DNA of 64,000 nucleotides, taken from contig NZ_CP058278.1 of NCBI RefSeq assembly GCF_013389455.1, forward strand, positions 2,418,001 through 2,482,000, read 5' to 3'. The translations under genes and the position numbers were made by a program. A model generated the notes under the pieces. It saw only the letters and a program-made list of their open reading frames with translations. It had not been told where the DNA came from and ran no database searches. Source of the DNA: Flavobacterium inviolabile. GTDB lineage: Bacteria > Bacteroidota > Bacteroidia > Flavobacteriales > Flavobacteriaceae. How positions within the stretch are numbered: the first letter of the stretch is position 1; every line of letters begins with the position of its first letter. Positions 34,133 through 43,711 of this stretch are shown here, in pieces.

Positions 34133-34828
34133 ATGAACGAAACGATAATTAATACGCTAAAACAAGGAAAGGATATTGCCGAAAGCCTGAAATTCCTGTC
34201 TGAAAACATCACCGGAAAGATTGTTTTTTCTACCAGTTTCGGTATTGAAGACCAGCTAATCACCGATGCTATCTTTTCACAGCAATTGCCCAACATAACG
34301 GTTTTCACGCTGGATACGGGCAGACTGTTTCAGGAAACCTATGCCACCTGGGATAAGACAATATTGCAATACGGTAAAAAAATAAAAACCTATTACCCGG
34401 ATGCTGCCAACCTGGAAACATTTGTAACCGAAAAAGGGATCAACCCTTTTTATGAAAGTATCGAACTCCGGAAGCAATGCTGCCACATCCGGAAAGTGGA
34501 ACCCTTAAAAAGAGCCTTGAAAGATGCGGAAGTCTGGATCACCGGATTGAGAGCCGAACATTCCCCAAACCGGAACAGCCTGGAAATAGTACAGTGGGAC
34601 GAACAATACCAGCTGTATAAATTCAATCCGTTACTGCACTGGACCACGGAGGAAGTAAAGGAATATGTCACCAAAAACGGCATCCCGTATAATGTGCTAC
34701 ACGACAAAGGATTTGTAAGCATTGGTTGTGCTCCCTGTACCAGAGCGATTAAAGAAGGAGACGATTTCAGAGCCGGAAGATGGTGGTGGGAAGATACTTC
34801 TAAAAAAGAATGCGGATTACACAGTTAA
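34133..34828 (+). CDS. cysH: Adenylyl-sulfate (APS) reductase, 4Fe-4S type
   Basis: The start at 34133 (MNETIINTLKQGK) is chosen; the longer frame would begin inside the terminator. The product has 231 residues. The PAPS-reductase fold shows STSFGIEDQ (P-loop-like) and TLDTGRLFQETY. C116-C117 and C199-x2-C202 are the four ligands that mark the iron-sulfur, APS-using class, and KECGLH (C227) is the catalytic tail. It reduces APS to sulfite. Absence of an APS kinase gene here agrees with APS as substrate. Confidence 0.94.
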   Translation: MNETIINTLKQGKDIAESLKFLSENITGKIVFSTSFGIEDQLITDAIFSQQLPNITVFTLDTGRLFQETYATWDKTILQYGKKIKTYYPDAANLETFVTEKGINPFYESIELRKQCCHIRKVEPLKRALKDAEVWITGLRAEHSPNRNSLEIVQWDEQYQLYKFNPLLHWTTEEVKEYVTKNGIPYNVLHDKGFVSIGCAPCTRAIKEGDDFRAGRWWWEDTSKKECGLHS

Positions 34829-34853
34829 AATAAAACAGATAAACAAATTGAAT

Positions 34854-35759
34854 ATGAGTAACTCAAAAGAATATTTAAACCAATTAGAAGACGAAGCCAT
34901 TTACATTCTTCGCGAAACAGCGGCACAGTTTGAAAAACCGGCTTTATTGTTTTCCGGCGGAAAAGACTCAATCGTTTTGGTTCATTTGGCTCTGAAAGCC
35001 TTCCGTCCGGGGAAATTCCCGTTTCCGTTAGTCCATATCGATACCGGGCATAATTTTCCCGAAGCCATCGCTTTCAGAGATTATCTGGTGAATCAGATTG
35101 GTGAAAAACTGATTGTAGGCTCGGTTGAAGACAGTATCAAAAAATACAATCTGAAAGAAACCCAGGGACGTTTTCCTTCCCGGAATGCTTTACAAACCTA
35201 TGCTTTGCTGGATACCATTCAGGAAAATGAATTTGATGCCTGCATTGGCGGTGCGCGGCGTGATGAAGAAAAAGCCAGAGCGAAAGAGCGTATTTTTTCC
35301 GTTCGGGACGATTTCGGACAATGGGATCCCAAACTGCAGCGCCCCGAATTGTGGGATATTCTCAACGGAAAAGTAGCCAAAGGACATAATGTACGTGTGT
35401 TCCCGATTAGCAACTGGACAGAACTGGATGTCTGGAACTACATCCAGAAATACAACATCGAACTGCCGGAGCTGTATTTTGCGCATGACAGGGAATGTAT
35501 CGTTCACCAGGATAAACTGGTCGCTACTTCAGCCTTTATTCAGCCGTTGCCAACGGATACCGTGGTGATTGAAAAAGTGCGCTACAGAACGGTAGGCGAC
35601 ATGACCTGTACCGCAGCGGTTCCTTCTGAAGCCGCCACAGTACAGGATATTATTGAAGACATTATTCAGACAAGGATCAGCGAACGCGGGCAAACCCGAC
35701 TGGACGACCAGCTTTCGGAAGCCGCAATGGAGGACCGTAAAAAACAAGGCTATTTCTAA
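34854..35759 (+). CDS. cysD: Sulfate adenylyltransferase subunit 2
   Basis: The start at 34854 (MSNSKEYLNQLEDEA) is chosen over an in-frame extension overlapping cysH. The product has 301 residues, family length. PP-loop LLFSGGKDSIVLVHLA, HIDTGHNFPE, GGARRDEEKARAKER and C-terminal GRTQ-like segment (ERGQTRLDDQ) are conserved. With CysN it forms APS from ATP and sulfate. It begins 25 bp after cysH. Confidence 0.96.
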   Translation: MSNSKEYLNQLEDEAIYILRETAAQFEKPALLFSGGKDSIVLVHLALKAFRPGKFPFPLVHIDTGHNFPEAIAFRDYLVNQIGEKLIVGSVEDSIKKYNLKETQGRFPSRNALQTYALLDTIQENEFDACIGGARRDEEKARAKERIFSVRDDFGQWDPKLQRPELWDILNGKVAKGHNVRVFPISNWTELDVWNYIQKYNIELPELYFAHDRECIVHQDKLVATSAFIQPLPTDTVVIEKVRYRTVGDMTCTAAVPSEAATVQDIIEDIIQTRISERGQTRLDDQLSEAAMEDRKKQGYF

Positions 35760-35828
35760 AATGGTCTTGCAGCTAACGAACTAAAATATAAGCAATAAGG
35801 ATTTGTAAATCCGCAAAAAAGAAACAGC

Positions 35829-37064
35829 ATGAACACCTTAAAATTTATAACAGCAGGAAATGTAGACGACGGTAAAAGTACTTTGATAGGCCGGTTGCTT
35901 TATGATTCCGACAGTATACATACCGACCAGCTGGGAGTATTGCAGCAACAGACAAAACAGGAGGGAGTCACTATCGATTTGTCGTTAATTACCGACGGAC
36001 TGCGTGCCGAAAGAGAACAGGGAATCACGATAGACGTAGCCTATAAATACTTTTCCACCAGAAAAAGGAAATTCATTATAGCCGATGCGCCCGGCCACGA
36101 GCAATATACCCGAAACATGATTACCGGAGCTTCAAACTCCGATTTGATTATTATTCTGGTCGATGCCCGCAAGGGAATTACGACCCAAACCAAACGACAT
36201 GCCAGTGTGGGATCCTTAATGGGCATTAAAAAAGCTATTATTGCCATCAACAAAATTGACCTGGTGGATTATTCCGAAACGGTTTTTAACACGATTAAAG
36301 CCGGTTTCGAAAGCATAAAAGGAAACCTGAACTATGATGAGGTGGCCTATATTCCGGTTAGCGCTTTGGTTGGGGATAATATCGTCGCAAAATCGGAGAA
36401 AACCCCATGGTTTGAAGGCGATACTTTATTGAGTACGCTGGAGCATATCGAAATACCGTCCAAAGAAAATTTAGCGACCCGTTTTCAGGTACAATGGGTT
36501 ATTCGTCCCAAAGACGAAGAAAATCATGACTACAGAGGATACGCCGGGCAGATATTAAGCGGAAGCTACACAACCGGAGATACGGTAAAAGTACTGCCAT
36601 CCGGAATTGAAACGACTATCGTAAAGATTGAAAAACACCAGCAAAGCATTGACAGCGCTAAGGCGGGTGACAATGTGGTTTTGCACCTGGCAGACAATAT
36701 AGACATCAGCCGCGGGGACAGTATTGTCAAAACAACCGAATTGCCAACAACTTCCAACGAACTTAAAACCTGGGTATGCTGGCTGGATAATACGCCGCTG
36801 CAAATTGGAAAAACCTATCTGCTGCAGCATCGTTTCAGAACCGTTCGGGTAAAAATTCAGGCTGTAGACCGGAAATGGAATGTTAACGAATGGCAGTTTA
36901 ACGACACAGCAGAAGTGAAACTTAACGATATCGGGCAAATTTCATTACGGGCAAACCAACCGTTATTCTTCGATGCTTTTGAAGAAAATTCCAAAAGCGG
37001 TAATGCCATTTTAGTTGATGAAACCACTTTTAATACAGTGGGCGCCCTGATGTTTTTAGCATAA
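35829..37064 (+). CDS. cysN: Sulfate adenylyltransferase subunit 1, GTPase
   Basis: The protein has 411 residues: EF-Tu-like GTPase with G1 GNVDDGKSTLIGRLLYD, DAPGHEQYTRNM (G3), and INKIDLVDYS (G4), then two beta-barrel domains. No C-terminal APS kinase domain is fused, unlike CysNC. GTP hydrolysis drives APS formation by CysD. It lies 69 bp after cysD and 3 bp before cysE. Confidence 0.96.
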   Translation: MNTLKFITAGNVDDGKSTLIGRLLYDSDSIHTDQLGVLQQQTKQEGVTIDLSLITDGLRAEREQGITIDVAYKYFSTRKRKFIIADAPGHEQYTRNMITGASNSDLIIILVDARKGITTQTKRHASVGSLMGIKKAIIAINKIDLVDYSETVFNTIKAGFESIKGNLNYDEVAYIPVSALVGDNIVAKSEKTPWFEGDTLLSTLEHIEIPSKENLATRFQVQWVIRPKDEENHDYRGYAGQILSGSYTTGDTVKVLPSGIETTIVKIEKHQQSIDSAKAGDNVVLHLADNIDISRGDSIVKTTELPTTSNELKTWVCWLDNTPLQIGKTYLLQHRFRTVRVKIQAVDRKWNVNEWQFNDTAEVKLNDIGQISLRANQPLFFDAFEENSKSGNAILVDETTFNTVGALMFLA

Positions 37065-37067
37065 AGT

Positions 37068-37880
37068 ATGGCACATCCGATTTACAATAAGAACAGGCAG
37101 AAAATCCGGAAGTTACCGGATAAAGCCGAAACGGAAGCCTGGGTGGAACACATCTTCCAATGGCTGTTTTCGATAGGAGAAGACTATTCCGATGCCGATT
37201 TTTTTACCGCCCGCGAAGCAGTGTTAAAAACGGAACTGGAAAAAATATTGAACAGCGTTTTGACGGATCATGAAACAAAAACAGTCGTAAAAGACTTTTT
37301 TAACGCTCTGGAAACAATTCACAGCTGGCTGGAAGCCGATCTGGAAGCTGTTTTCAACTTTGACCCGGCAGCGAAATCCCGTAGTGAAGTATTGGTGGCC
37401 TATCCCGGTTTTTTTGCCATTGCCATTTACCGGTTGGCACACCAGCTCTGGAAAAGCAAGGTTCCGGTAGTACCCCGGCTGATCTCGGAATACGTACACA
37501 GCAAAACAGGAATTGACATTCATCCCGGAGCGAAAATTGGAGAGCGGTTCTTTATCGACCACGGAACCGGTATTGTTATAGGCGAAACCACGGTAATCGG
37601 GAATGATGTGAAGATCTACCAGGGGGTAACACTGGGAGCCTTACATGTCAGTAAGGCTAAAGCCGAAGAAAAAAGGCATCCCACTATTGGCAACAAGGTG
37701 ATTATTTATGCCAATGCTACCATTTTGGGCGGCAATACCGAAATAGGGAATGATGCCATTATAGGAGGAAATGTCTGGATAACCAATTCCATTCCTAAGC
37801 AATCACTGGTATACCATAAAAGTGAAATCGTAATTAAAAACAAAGCACCGTTTCCGGAGCCATTGAATTTTGTCATATAA
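37068..37880 (+). CDS. cysE: Serine O-acetyltransferase
   Basis: The protein has 270 residues. An N-terminal helical domain (~1-150) is followed by a left-handed beta-helix of hexapeptide repeats: GIDIHPGAKIG, FFIDHGTGIVIGETTVIGN, IYQGVTLGAL and GGNTEIGNDAIIGGN. The active-site His is in DHGTG. It makes O-acetylserine, the carbon acceptor for CysM. The C-terminal tail (PFPEPLNFVI) ends in Ile, as needed for docking with cysteine synthase. It is 3 bp after cysN. Confidence 0.93.
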   Translation: MAHPIYNKNRQKIRKLPDKAETEAWVEHIFQWLFSIGEDYSDADFFTAREAVLKTELEKILNSVLTDHETKTVVKDFFNALETIHSWLEADLEAVFNFDPAAKSRSEVLVAYPGFFAIAIYRLAHQLWKSKVPVVPRLISEYVHSKTGIDIHPGAKIGERFFIDHGTGIVIGETTVIGNDVKIYQGVTLGALHVSKAKAEEKRHPTIGNKVIIYANATILGGNTEIGNDAIIGGNVWITNSIPKQSLVYHKSEIVIKNKAPFPEPLNFVI

Positions 37881-37901
37881 AACAACAACAAAACAATAAA
37901 A

Positions 37902-38813
37902 ATGAAAGCACATAATATTTTAGAAACGATAGGGAATACACCCGTTGTACAACTTCAGAAACTATTTGAAGGGAACAAAAATGTATGGATTAAACTGGAA
38001 AAAAACAATCCGGGAAACAGTATCAAAGACCGTATTGCCCTGGCAATGATTGAAGATGCCGAACAGAAAGGGCTGTTAAAACCGGACAGTGTGATTATCG
38101 AACCTACTTCCGGAAATACCGGTATCGGACTGGCATTGGTGGGCGCCGTAAAAGGATACCGTGTGATTTTGGTCATGCCGGAATCGATGAGTGTAGAGCG
38201 ACGAAAACTAATGGAAATCTACGGAGCGGAATTTGAACTCACGCCAAGAGAAAAAGGAATGAAAGGTGCGATTGAAAAAGCGAACGAACTGGTTTCCCAA
38301 ATTCCGAATGCCTGGTCGCCGCAGCAATTTGACAATCCGGCGAATGTAGCAATCCACGAAAAAACAACTGCTCAGGAAATCATCAGTGATTTTCCGGAAG
38401 GAGTGGATTACCTGATAACCGGCGTTGGAACCGGAGGACATATTACCGGGGTTGCGAAAGTTTTAAAGGCAAAATATCCGCATATAAAAGTTATCGCGGT
38501 AGAACCGGAATTGTCTCCGGTACTAAGCGGAGGAGTGCCGGGACCGCACCCGTTGCAGGGAATCGGAGCCGGATTTGTACCGGCTGTCTTCCAAAAAGAA
38601 TTAATAGATGAAGTGATTCAGATCGGTAAGGACGAAGCCTTCGAATATGCCCGTGCCATTGCTAAAAAAGAAGGAATACTGGTAGGGATTTCTACCGGAG
38701 CCTCTTTAGCTGCCGTGGCTAAAAAGCTGGATGAAATTCCCGATGGCGCGACCGTACTGACCTTTAATTACGACACCGGGGAACGTTACCTGTCCATCGA
38801 AGGATTGTATTAA
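37902..38813 (+). CDS. cysM: Cysteine synthase (O-acetylserine sulfhydrylase)
   Basis: The protein has 303 residues, a fold II PLP enzyme. The Schiff-base Lys is in [29 protein letters not shown] is the substrate-binding loop and [16 protein letters not shown] the phosphate loop. [11 protein letters not shown] is the C-terminal block. The wording [10 protein letters not shown] and length fit CysM slightly better than CysK, but the distinction is not certain. It combines sulfide with O-acetylserine. Confidence 0.92.
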   Translation: MKAHNILETIGNTPVVQLQKLFEGNKNVWIKLEKNNPGNSIKDRIALAMIEDAEQKGLLKPDSVIIEPTSGNTGIGLALVGAVKGYRVILVMPESMSVERRKLMEIYGAEFELTPREKGMKGAIEKANELVSQIPNAWSPQQFDNPANVAIHEKTTAQEIISDFPEGVDYLITGVGTGGHITGVAKVLKAKYPHIKVIAVEPELSPVLSGGVPGPHPLQGIGAGFVPAVFQKELIDEVIQIGKDEAFEYARAIAKKEGILVGISTGASLAAVAKKLDEIPDGATVLTFNYDTGERYLSIEGLY

Positions 38814-38835
38814 TCCGTAAACAAAAGAAAAACCA

Positions 38836-39651
38836 ATGAGTATAGAAAACAAAGGGAAAGTAATATTGGCCGGAGCCGGTCCGGGCGATCCCGATTTAAT
38901 AAGCGTAAAAGCACTGAAATATTTACAAACAGCCGATGTCATTCTGACCGACAGATTGGTTTCGCCGCAAATGATAGCCGATAATGCAAAGAAAGCCGCG
39001 ATAATTATATATGTAGGAAAACAATGTTCGAAAGGAATACACACGCCACAAAGTGACATCAATACATTAATGGTGGAATTTGCGAAGCAAAACAAACTGG
39101 TATTGCGACTAAAAGGTGGAGATGCTTCGCTTTTTTCGAATGTTTTGGATGAACTTGAAGTGTTGAAAGCAAATCACATTCCGTATGAGATTGTTCCCGG
39201 AATATCGGCTGCTTTTGGTGCTGCTGCCTATACGGGAATCCCTTTAACAGCAAGGGAACACGCCAGAGGAGTACGCTTTTTAACCCTGTTCGACCTGAGT
39301 ACGGTTACCGCGCTGCAATGGACCGATTGGGCAACGACAGATGATACCCTTGTTTTCTATATGAGTGGACAGCGGTTGCACCAGCTGGCGAACTATTTAC
39401 TGACAAACAATATTGATGTAAACAAAGGAATAGCTGTTGTCCAGCAGGCGACAACCCCTTTTCAGAAAACCAGGGTTTTTTCCTTTGAAGAACTAAAAAC
39501 AAAAGAATTGCCGGCATTTGAATATGTCCCTACTTTATTAATAGTAGGAAATGTGGTCAACCTGCACCGTCATTATGCCTGGTTTAAGGAACAATCCAAA
39601 GCAAGCTCTTATTTCGATAACCATATAATAAACTTACAACATGCTGGCTGA
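38836..39651 (+). CDS. cobA: Uroporphyrinogen-III C-methyltransferase (SUMT)
   Basis: The protein has 271 residues. ILAGAGPGDPDLISVKALKYL is the SAM-binding N-terminal motif; LRLKGGDASLFSN and VPGISAAFGAAAYTGIPLTARE are the remaining family blocks. It methylates uroporphyrinogen III to precorrin-2 for siroheme, the CysI cofactor. It overlaps cysJ by 11 bp (39641-39651). Dehydrogenation and chelation would be done by the CysG-N domain encoded at 43712. Confidence 0.94.
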   Translation: MSIENKGKVILAGAGPGDPDLISVKALKYLQTADVILTDRLVSPQMIADNAKKAAIIIYVGKQCSKGIHTPQSDINTLMVEFAKQNKLVLRLKGGDASLFSNVLDELEVLKANHIPYEIVPGISAAFGAAAYTGIPLTAREHARGVRFLTLFDLSTVTALQWTDWATTDDTLVFYMSGQRLHQLANYLLTNNIDVNKGIAVVQQATTPFQKTRVFSFEELKTKELPAFEYVPTLLIVGNVVNLHRHYAWFKEQSKASSYFDNHIINLQHAG

Positions 39652-41299
39652 AAATAAATTAGTAGTATTAAAAGATCTGGTAAAACAGTATTCCCGGGAA
39701 GAAATCATCTGGACAAGCGGTTATCTCGCCGGTATTCTAGCGCAGCATGAACCACAGCAGCAACCGGAAATCATAGCGGAAGTTGTGGTCAAACCAACCA
39801 TTATTTATGGAACGGAAACCGGGAATTCTAAAAAACTGGCATCACAATTACAGGCGGTATTAAAGAAAAACAAGATACAGTCCAAAGTAGTGGATGCCTT
39901 TCAGTATCCGGTTGAGAAAATTGAAAAAGAAGACTTTGTGATTGTGATCATGAGTACTCAGGGAGAAGGAGATCCGCCACAGAATGCGATCAAATTTTTT
40001 GATAACCTGAGCAATACTGCTGCAAACCTTTCCAAAACCAGATTTGCCGTTTTAGGATTAGGCGATTCTTCTTATCCGTTATTCTGTAAGGCGGGTGAAG
40101 TTATAGACGGACAGTTTGAACGCTTGGGAGCACAGCGTGTGATTGCCTTCCGGAAAGCCGATGTGGATTATGCTCCGGTTGCCGAAAGCTGGTTTGCCGA
40201 AATCCTGAAAGTGCTTCAGCATACGGGAACAGCAACAGCTTCCGAACCGAAAAAGAGTACCGCCAATGCAGCTTCCCATAAAAAAACGTATGAAGGGATT
40301 ATAACGCATAAAGTTATTTTAAACGACCGGTATTCAAATAAGGAAACCTATCATATTGAGATTGTATCCGAAGCAGAAATTGCCTATGAACCCGGCGATG
40401 CCATAGGGTTTTACCCTAAAAACAACCCGAATGAAATAGCCGCAATAGCCGCTTTGTTTGGAGCTGAACAACAAAGCCGGGAGCTTACTGATAAAAATAT
40501 CAGGGGATTGTCTAAAAAATCATTGGATGCTATAGGGCGGTTGTTGAATGTGGCTATTACAGAAGATAAAGCCGATTTACTGGATATCCTGGAAAAATAT
40601 CCTGCTCAGGAAGCGATTTCATGGGATGCTTTGATTGCGCTGCTGCACCCGATAGCTCCGCGTTTGTATTCCATTTCTTCTGCATTGGAAGCCCATGAAG
40701 GAGAAGTACACGTTACTGTGAACCGGAATACGTTTACCGTTGACGGAAATCAGAAAACAGGCTTATGTTCCCAGTTTTTAGCCGATTATGAAAAAGACAC
40801 CCCAATAAGCTTTTACATTCATAAGAACCAGAATTTCAGATTGCCGGAAGAAGACAAGGACATTATTATGATAGGACCGGGAACGGGGATTGCCCCATTC
40901 CGAAGCTTTCTGGCACACCGCGATGCTACCGGTGCGGAAGGTAAAAACTGGCTGATTTTCGGAGAACAGCATTTTGTTTCCGATTTCTATTATCAGACGG
41001 AAATACAGGAATGGCTGGCTACCGGCGTACTGACAAAACTGGACACGGCTTTTTCCCGGGATCAGAAACATAAGATCTATGTTCAGGACCGGTTAAAGCA
41101 GCAGGCAAAAGAATTTTACGAATGGCTGTCCAACGGTGCCTATATATATGTGTGCGGACAAAAAGACCCGATGAGTACCGATGTGGAAAACACCATACTG
41201 GAAATTATAGCAACAGCAGAAAACATCAGCATTCCGGAAGCGAAGCATATATTGGAAAACCTGGAAACAGAAGGACGCTATCAGAAAGATGTGTATTAG
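39641..41299 (+). CDS. cysJ: Sulfite reductase flavoprotein alpha-component
   Basis: The protein has 552 residues. The flavodoxin domain begins near 52 (TIIYGTETGNSKKLASQL, FMN loop; MSTQGEGDPPQNA), followed by the FAD-binding/connecting domain (YEPGDAIGFYPKN; RLYSISSAL) and the NADPH domain (MIGPGTGIAPFRSFLAHRD; YVCGQKDPMSTDVE). It passes electrons from NADPH to CysI. It starts inside the end of SUMT. Confidence 0.95.
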   Translation: MLAENKLVVLKDLVKQYSREEIIWTSGYLAGILAQHEPQQQPEIIAEVVVKPTIIYGTETGNSKKLASQLQAVLKKNKIQSKVVDAFQYPVEKIEKEDFVIVIMSTQGEGDPPQNAIKFFDNLSNTAANLSKTRFAVLGLGDSSYPLFCKAGEVIDGQFERLGAQRVIAFRKADVDYAPVAESWFAEILKVLQHTGTATASEPKKSTANAASHKKTYEGIITHKVILNDRYSNKETYHIEIVSEAEIAYEPGDAIGFYPKNNPNEIAAIAALFGAEQQSRELTDKNIRGLSKKSLDAIGRLLNVAITEDKADLLDILEKYPAQEAISWDALIALLHPIAPRLYSISSALEAHEGEVHVTVNRNTFTVDGNQKTGLCSQFLADYEKDTPISFYIHKNQNFRLPEEDKDIIMIGPGTGIAPFRSFLAHRDATGAEGKNWLIFGEQHFVSDFYYQTEIQEWLATGVLTKLDTAFSRDQKHKIYVQDRLKQQAKEFYEWLSNGAYIYVCGQKDPMSTDVENTILEIIATAENISIPEAKHILENLETEGRYQKDVY

Positions 41300-41320
41300 A
41301 ACAACGTATAAAATAATAAA

Positions 41321-42970
41321 ATGAGTAACGATAAATTATCCCCGATTGAAGCCATAAAAGTAAAGAGTGACGGACTTCGAGGCACATTAAAAGAGAGTTT
41401 AACAGACAACCATACCGGTAATGTCCGTCCGGACGATGAAGCACTGGTGAAATTCCACGGAATGTATGTTCAGGATGACCGGGACAGAAGAGCGGAAAGA
41501 GCAGCGAAAAAACTGGATAAGCTGTATTCTTTTATGATCCGGCTACGTATTCCGGGAGGTGTGATCACTGCCGACCAATGGCTGGCTACCCATGAAATTT
41601 CGGAAGAATACGGAACCGGAACTTTAAAAATTACAACCCGGCAGACCATTCAGCTGCACGGATTGCTAAAACACCAGTTACAGTCTACTATCCAGGGATT
41701 CCTGCTGGCAAAACTGGATTCCATTGCTGCCTGTGGCGATGTAAACCGGAATGTGACTTGTAGCTCACATCCGCAGGTTTCGCCTTTGTTTCAGCAGATA
41801 TATGATTATGCCGATAAGATCTCGACATTGCTGCTGCCCAAAACACAATCGTATTATGAAGTGTGGATAGACGGTGAAAAGATATACGAACGCTCCAGCG
41901 AAGCCGATCCGCTGTATCAGGATCGCTATCTGCCGAGGAAATTCAAGATTGCGATCGCGATTCCGCCATCGAACGATGTGGATGTGTTTTCGAACGATAT
42001 CGGATTGATTGCCATCATTAAAGACGGTCAGTTAAAAGGATTCAATATTGCCATTGGAGGCGGTTTGGCAACCACACACGGTAACCCGAATACCTATTCG
42101 CGCCTGGCAACCATCATTGGATTTACCGATACCGAAGCCAAAACACTGAAAGCCGTTTATGAAGTGTTGACCATTCAGCGGGATTATGGCAACCGCAGCG
42201 ACCGGAAATTATCCCGTTTAAAATATACGGTCGATAAATTAGGAGTCGATAATTTTAAAAAAGAACTGGAAAAAAGAATCGGATTTGTGCTGCTTCCGGA
42301 AGAAAGTTATGCGTTTACGGAAAGAAATGACCGTTACGGATGGCAGGAAAACTATGAGAACAAATGGTTTTATACCTTGTTTGTAGAGCATGGTGTGATA
42401 AAGCCGTATCAGAAACAATTTCTGTATGAACTGGCGCAATTGCAAATTTCCGATTTCCGCTTTACCTGTAACCAAAACCTGATTTTGGGAGAGATTTCCG
42501 CAGCCAATAAAGAAAAAGTTACGGCACTGATCGCGAAATATAAAATTGAAGAGCAGGATAGTGCGATGCGAAAAAGCTCGATGGCCTGTGTGGCGATGCC
42601 TACCTGTCCGTTAGCCTTAGCCGAAGCACAGCGCTACTTACCCGAATTGGTCACTAAAATCGAACCGTTCCTTAAAAAGTATGATCTGGAGCAGGACGAG
42701 ATCAGTATCCGGATGACAGGATGCCCGAATGGCTGCGGCCGGCCTTATTTGGCCGAAATTGGCTTTGTGGGCACCGGACCGGGGCAATATAATTTAATGC
42801 TTGGCGGCGACCGTTTAGGAAACCGCCTGAATCAGGTTTATAAAAAGCAGCTTACAGAAACAGAAATATTGACGGAACTGGATGGTCTTTTTGACCAGTA
42901 CACAAAAGAGCGTATACAGCATGAAACATTCGGAGATTTTACACACAGGAAATTTTTTGCGGTTCACTAA
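41321..42970 (+). CDS. cysI: Sulfite reductase hemoprotein beta-component
   Basis: The protein has 549 residues. Two ferredoxin-like repeats are present, with siroheme/4Fe-4S ligands in MACVAMPTCPLALAEAQRY and MTGCPNGCGRPYLAEIGF. The N-terminal half has TTRQTIQLHGLLK and DVNRNVTCSSHP. It reduces sulfite to sulfide. The next gene starts within its last 50 bp. Confidence 0.96.
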   Translation: MSNDKLSPIEAIKVKSDGLRGTLKESLTDNHTGNVRPDDEALVKFHGMYVQDDRDRRAERAAKKLDKLYSFMIRLRIPGGVITADQWLATHEISEEYGTGTLKITTRQTIQLHGLLKHQLQSTIQGFLLAKLDSIAACGDVNRNVTCSSHPQVSPLFQQIYDYADKISTLLLPKTQSYYEVWIDGEKIYERSSEADPLYQDRYLPRKFKIAIAIPPSNDVDVFSNDIGLIAIIKDGQLKGFNIAIGGGLATTHGNPNTYSRLATIIGFTDTEAKTLKAVYEVLTIQRDYGNRSDRKLSRLKYTVDKLGVDNFKKELEKRIGFVLLPEESYAFTERNDRYGWQENYENKWFYTLFVEHGVIKPYQKQFLYELAQLQISDFRFTCNQNLILGEISAANKEKVTALIAKYKIEEQDSAMRKSSMACVAMPTCPLALAEAQRYLPELVTKIEPFLKKYDLEQDEISIRMTGCPNGCGRPYLAEIGFVGTGPGQYNLMLGGDRLGNRLNQVYKKQLTETEILTELDGLFDQYTKERIQHETFGDFTHRKFFAVH

Positions 42971-43709
42971 ACGATCCGGTTCGGTCATCGTCCTGTTTGT
43001 ATCCTGTTCGCTACTGGCTCAAAAATCGGTTACGCATCAGCAATTGCTTTGGTATGGGTATTATAATACTTTAAAGATAAATAAAAACTGGAACGTGTTA
43101 AGCGAGGTTCAGGAAAGGCAGTTTTACAATCCCACCGCACAGCATCAGCTGGTTTTCAGGAGTAATGTTCAGCGGAAGCTGATTGATAACTGGAATGCTT
43201 CGGCCGGAATGACGCTCTTTTTGCAAAGTCCGCAGGATCCGGAAGCGGAGAGCAGCCTGATCGTTCCCGAATTGCGTCCGGATATTGGTTTTGACAATAA
43301 GCAGAAGTTCTCTTTTATGACGATCTCGCACCGCTATAAAGCCGAAGCCCGTTTTTTTCACGATACGGAAAATAATGAACTGAGCGGCGGTTACCGCTTT
43401 TCAAATTTCCGGTTCCGCTATCAGCTGGGCTTTGATATTCCGGTTATCCGAAAAAAACACACCAGAGAAGAGATGATAACAGTTAAGGTAAAAGATGAGG
43501 TGATGTTTAATGCTGGCAGTACCATTGTAAAGAATGTTTTTGACCAGAACCGGATTTATGCCGCAGTCAATTACCGGCTGAATCCTGCCTTTGCCGTGGA
43601 GGTTGGCTATATGAACTGGTACCAGCAGCGCACTTCCGGAACGGAATATTATGACCGTGATATTCTCAGAATATCCTTGTTTCACACGATATCTTTAAAA
43701 AATAAATAA
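42921..43709 (+). CDS. DUF2490 outer-membrane-like protein
   Basis: The start at 42921 (MKHSEILHTGNF) overlaps cysI by 50 bp; the longer frame from 42882 is less likely. The product has 262 residues. A hydrophobic segment (VIVLFVSCSLLAQ) looks like a signal peptide with an unusually long N-region. The mature part is strand-rich with alternating aromatics (LLWYGYYNTLKINKNWN; VEVGYMNWYQQR), typical of DUF2490 beta-barrel-like proteins. Its role in sulfur metabolism is unknown; a periplasmic or outer-membrane link for sulfate or sulfite is only a guess. Confidence 0.7.
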   Translation: MKHSEILHTGNFLRFTKRSGSVIVLFVSCSLLAQKSVTHQQLLWYGYYNTLKINKNWNVLSEVQERQFYNPTAQHQLVFRSNVQRKLIDNWNASAGMTLFLQSPQDPEAESSLIVPELRPDIGFDNKQKFSFMTISHRYKAEARFFHDTENNELSGGYRFSNFRFRYQLGFDIPVIRKKHTREEMITVKVKDEVMFNAGSTIVKNVFDQNRIYAAVNYRLNPAFAVEVGYMNWYQQRTSGTEYYDRDILRISLFHTISLKNK

Positions 43710-43711
43710 AC

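Noticed and set aside
34722..34853. N-terminal extension of CysD
   Set aside because: It overlaps the cysH 3' end and is not like CysD; the conserved start is at 34854.
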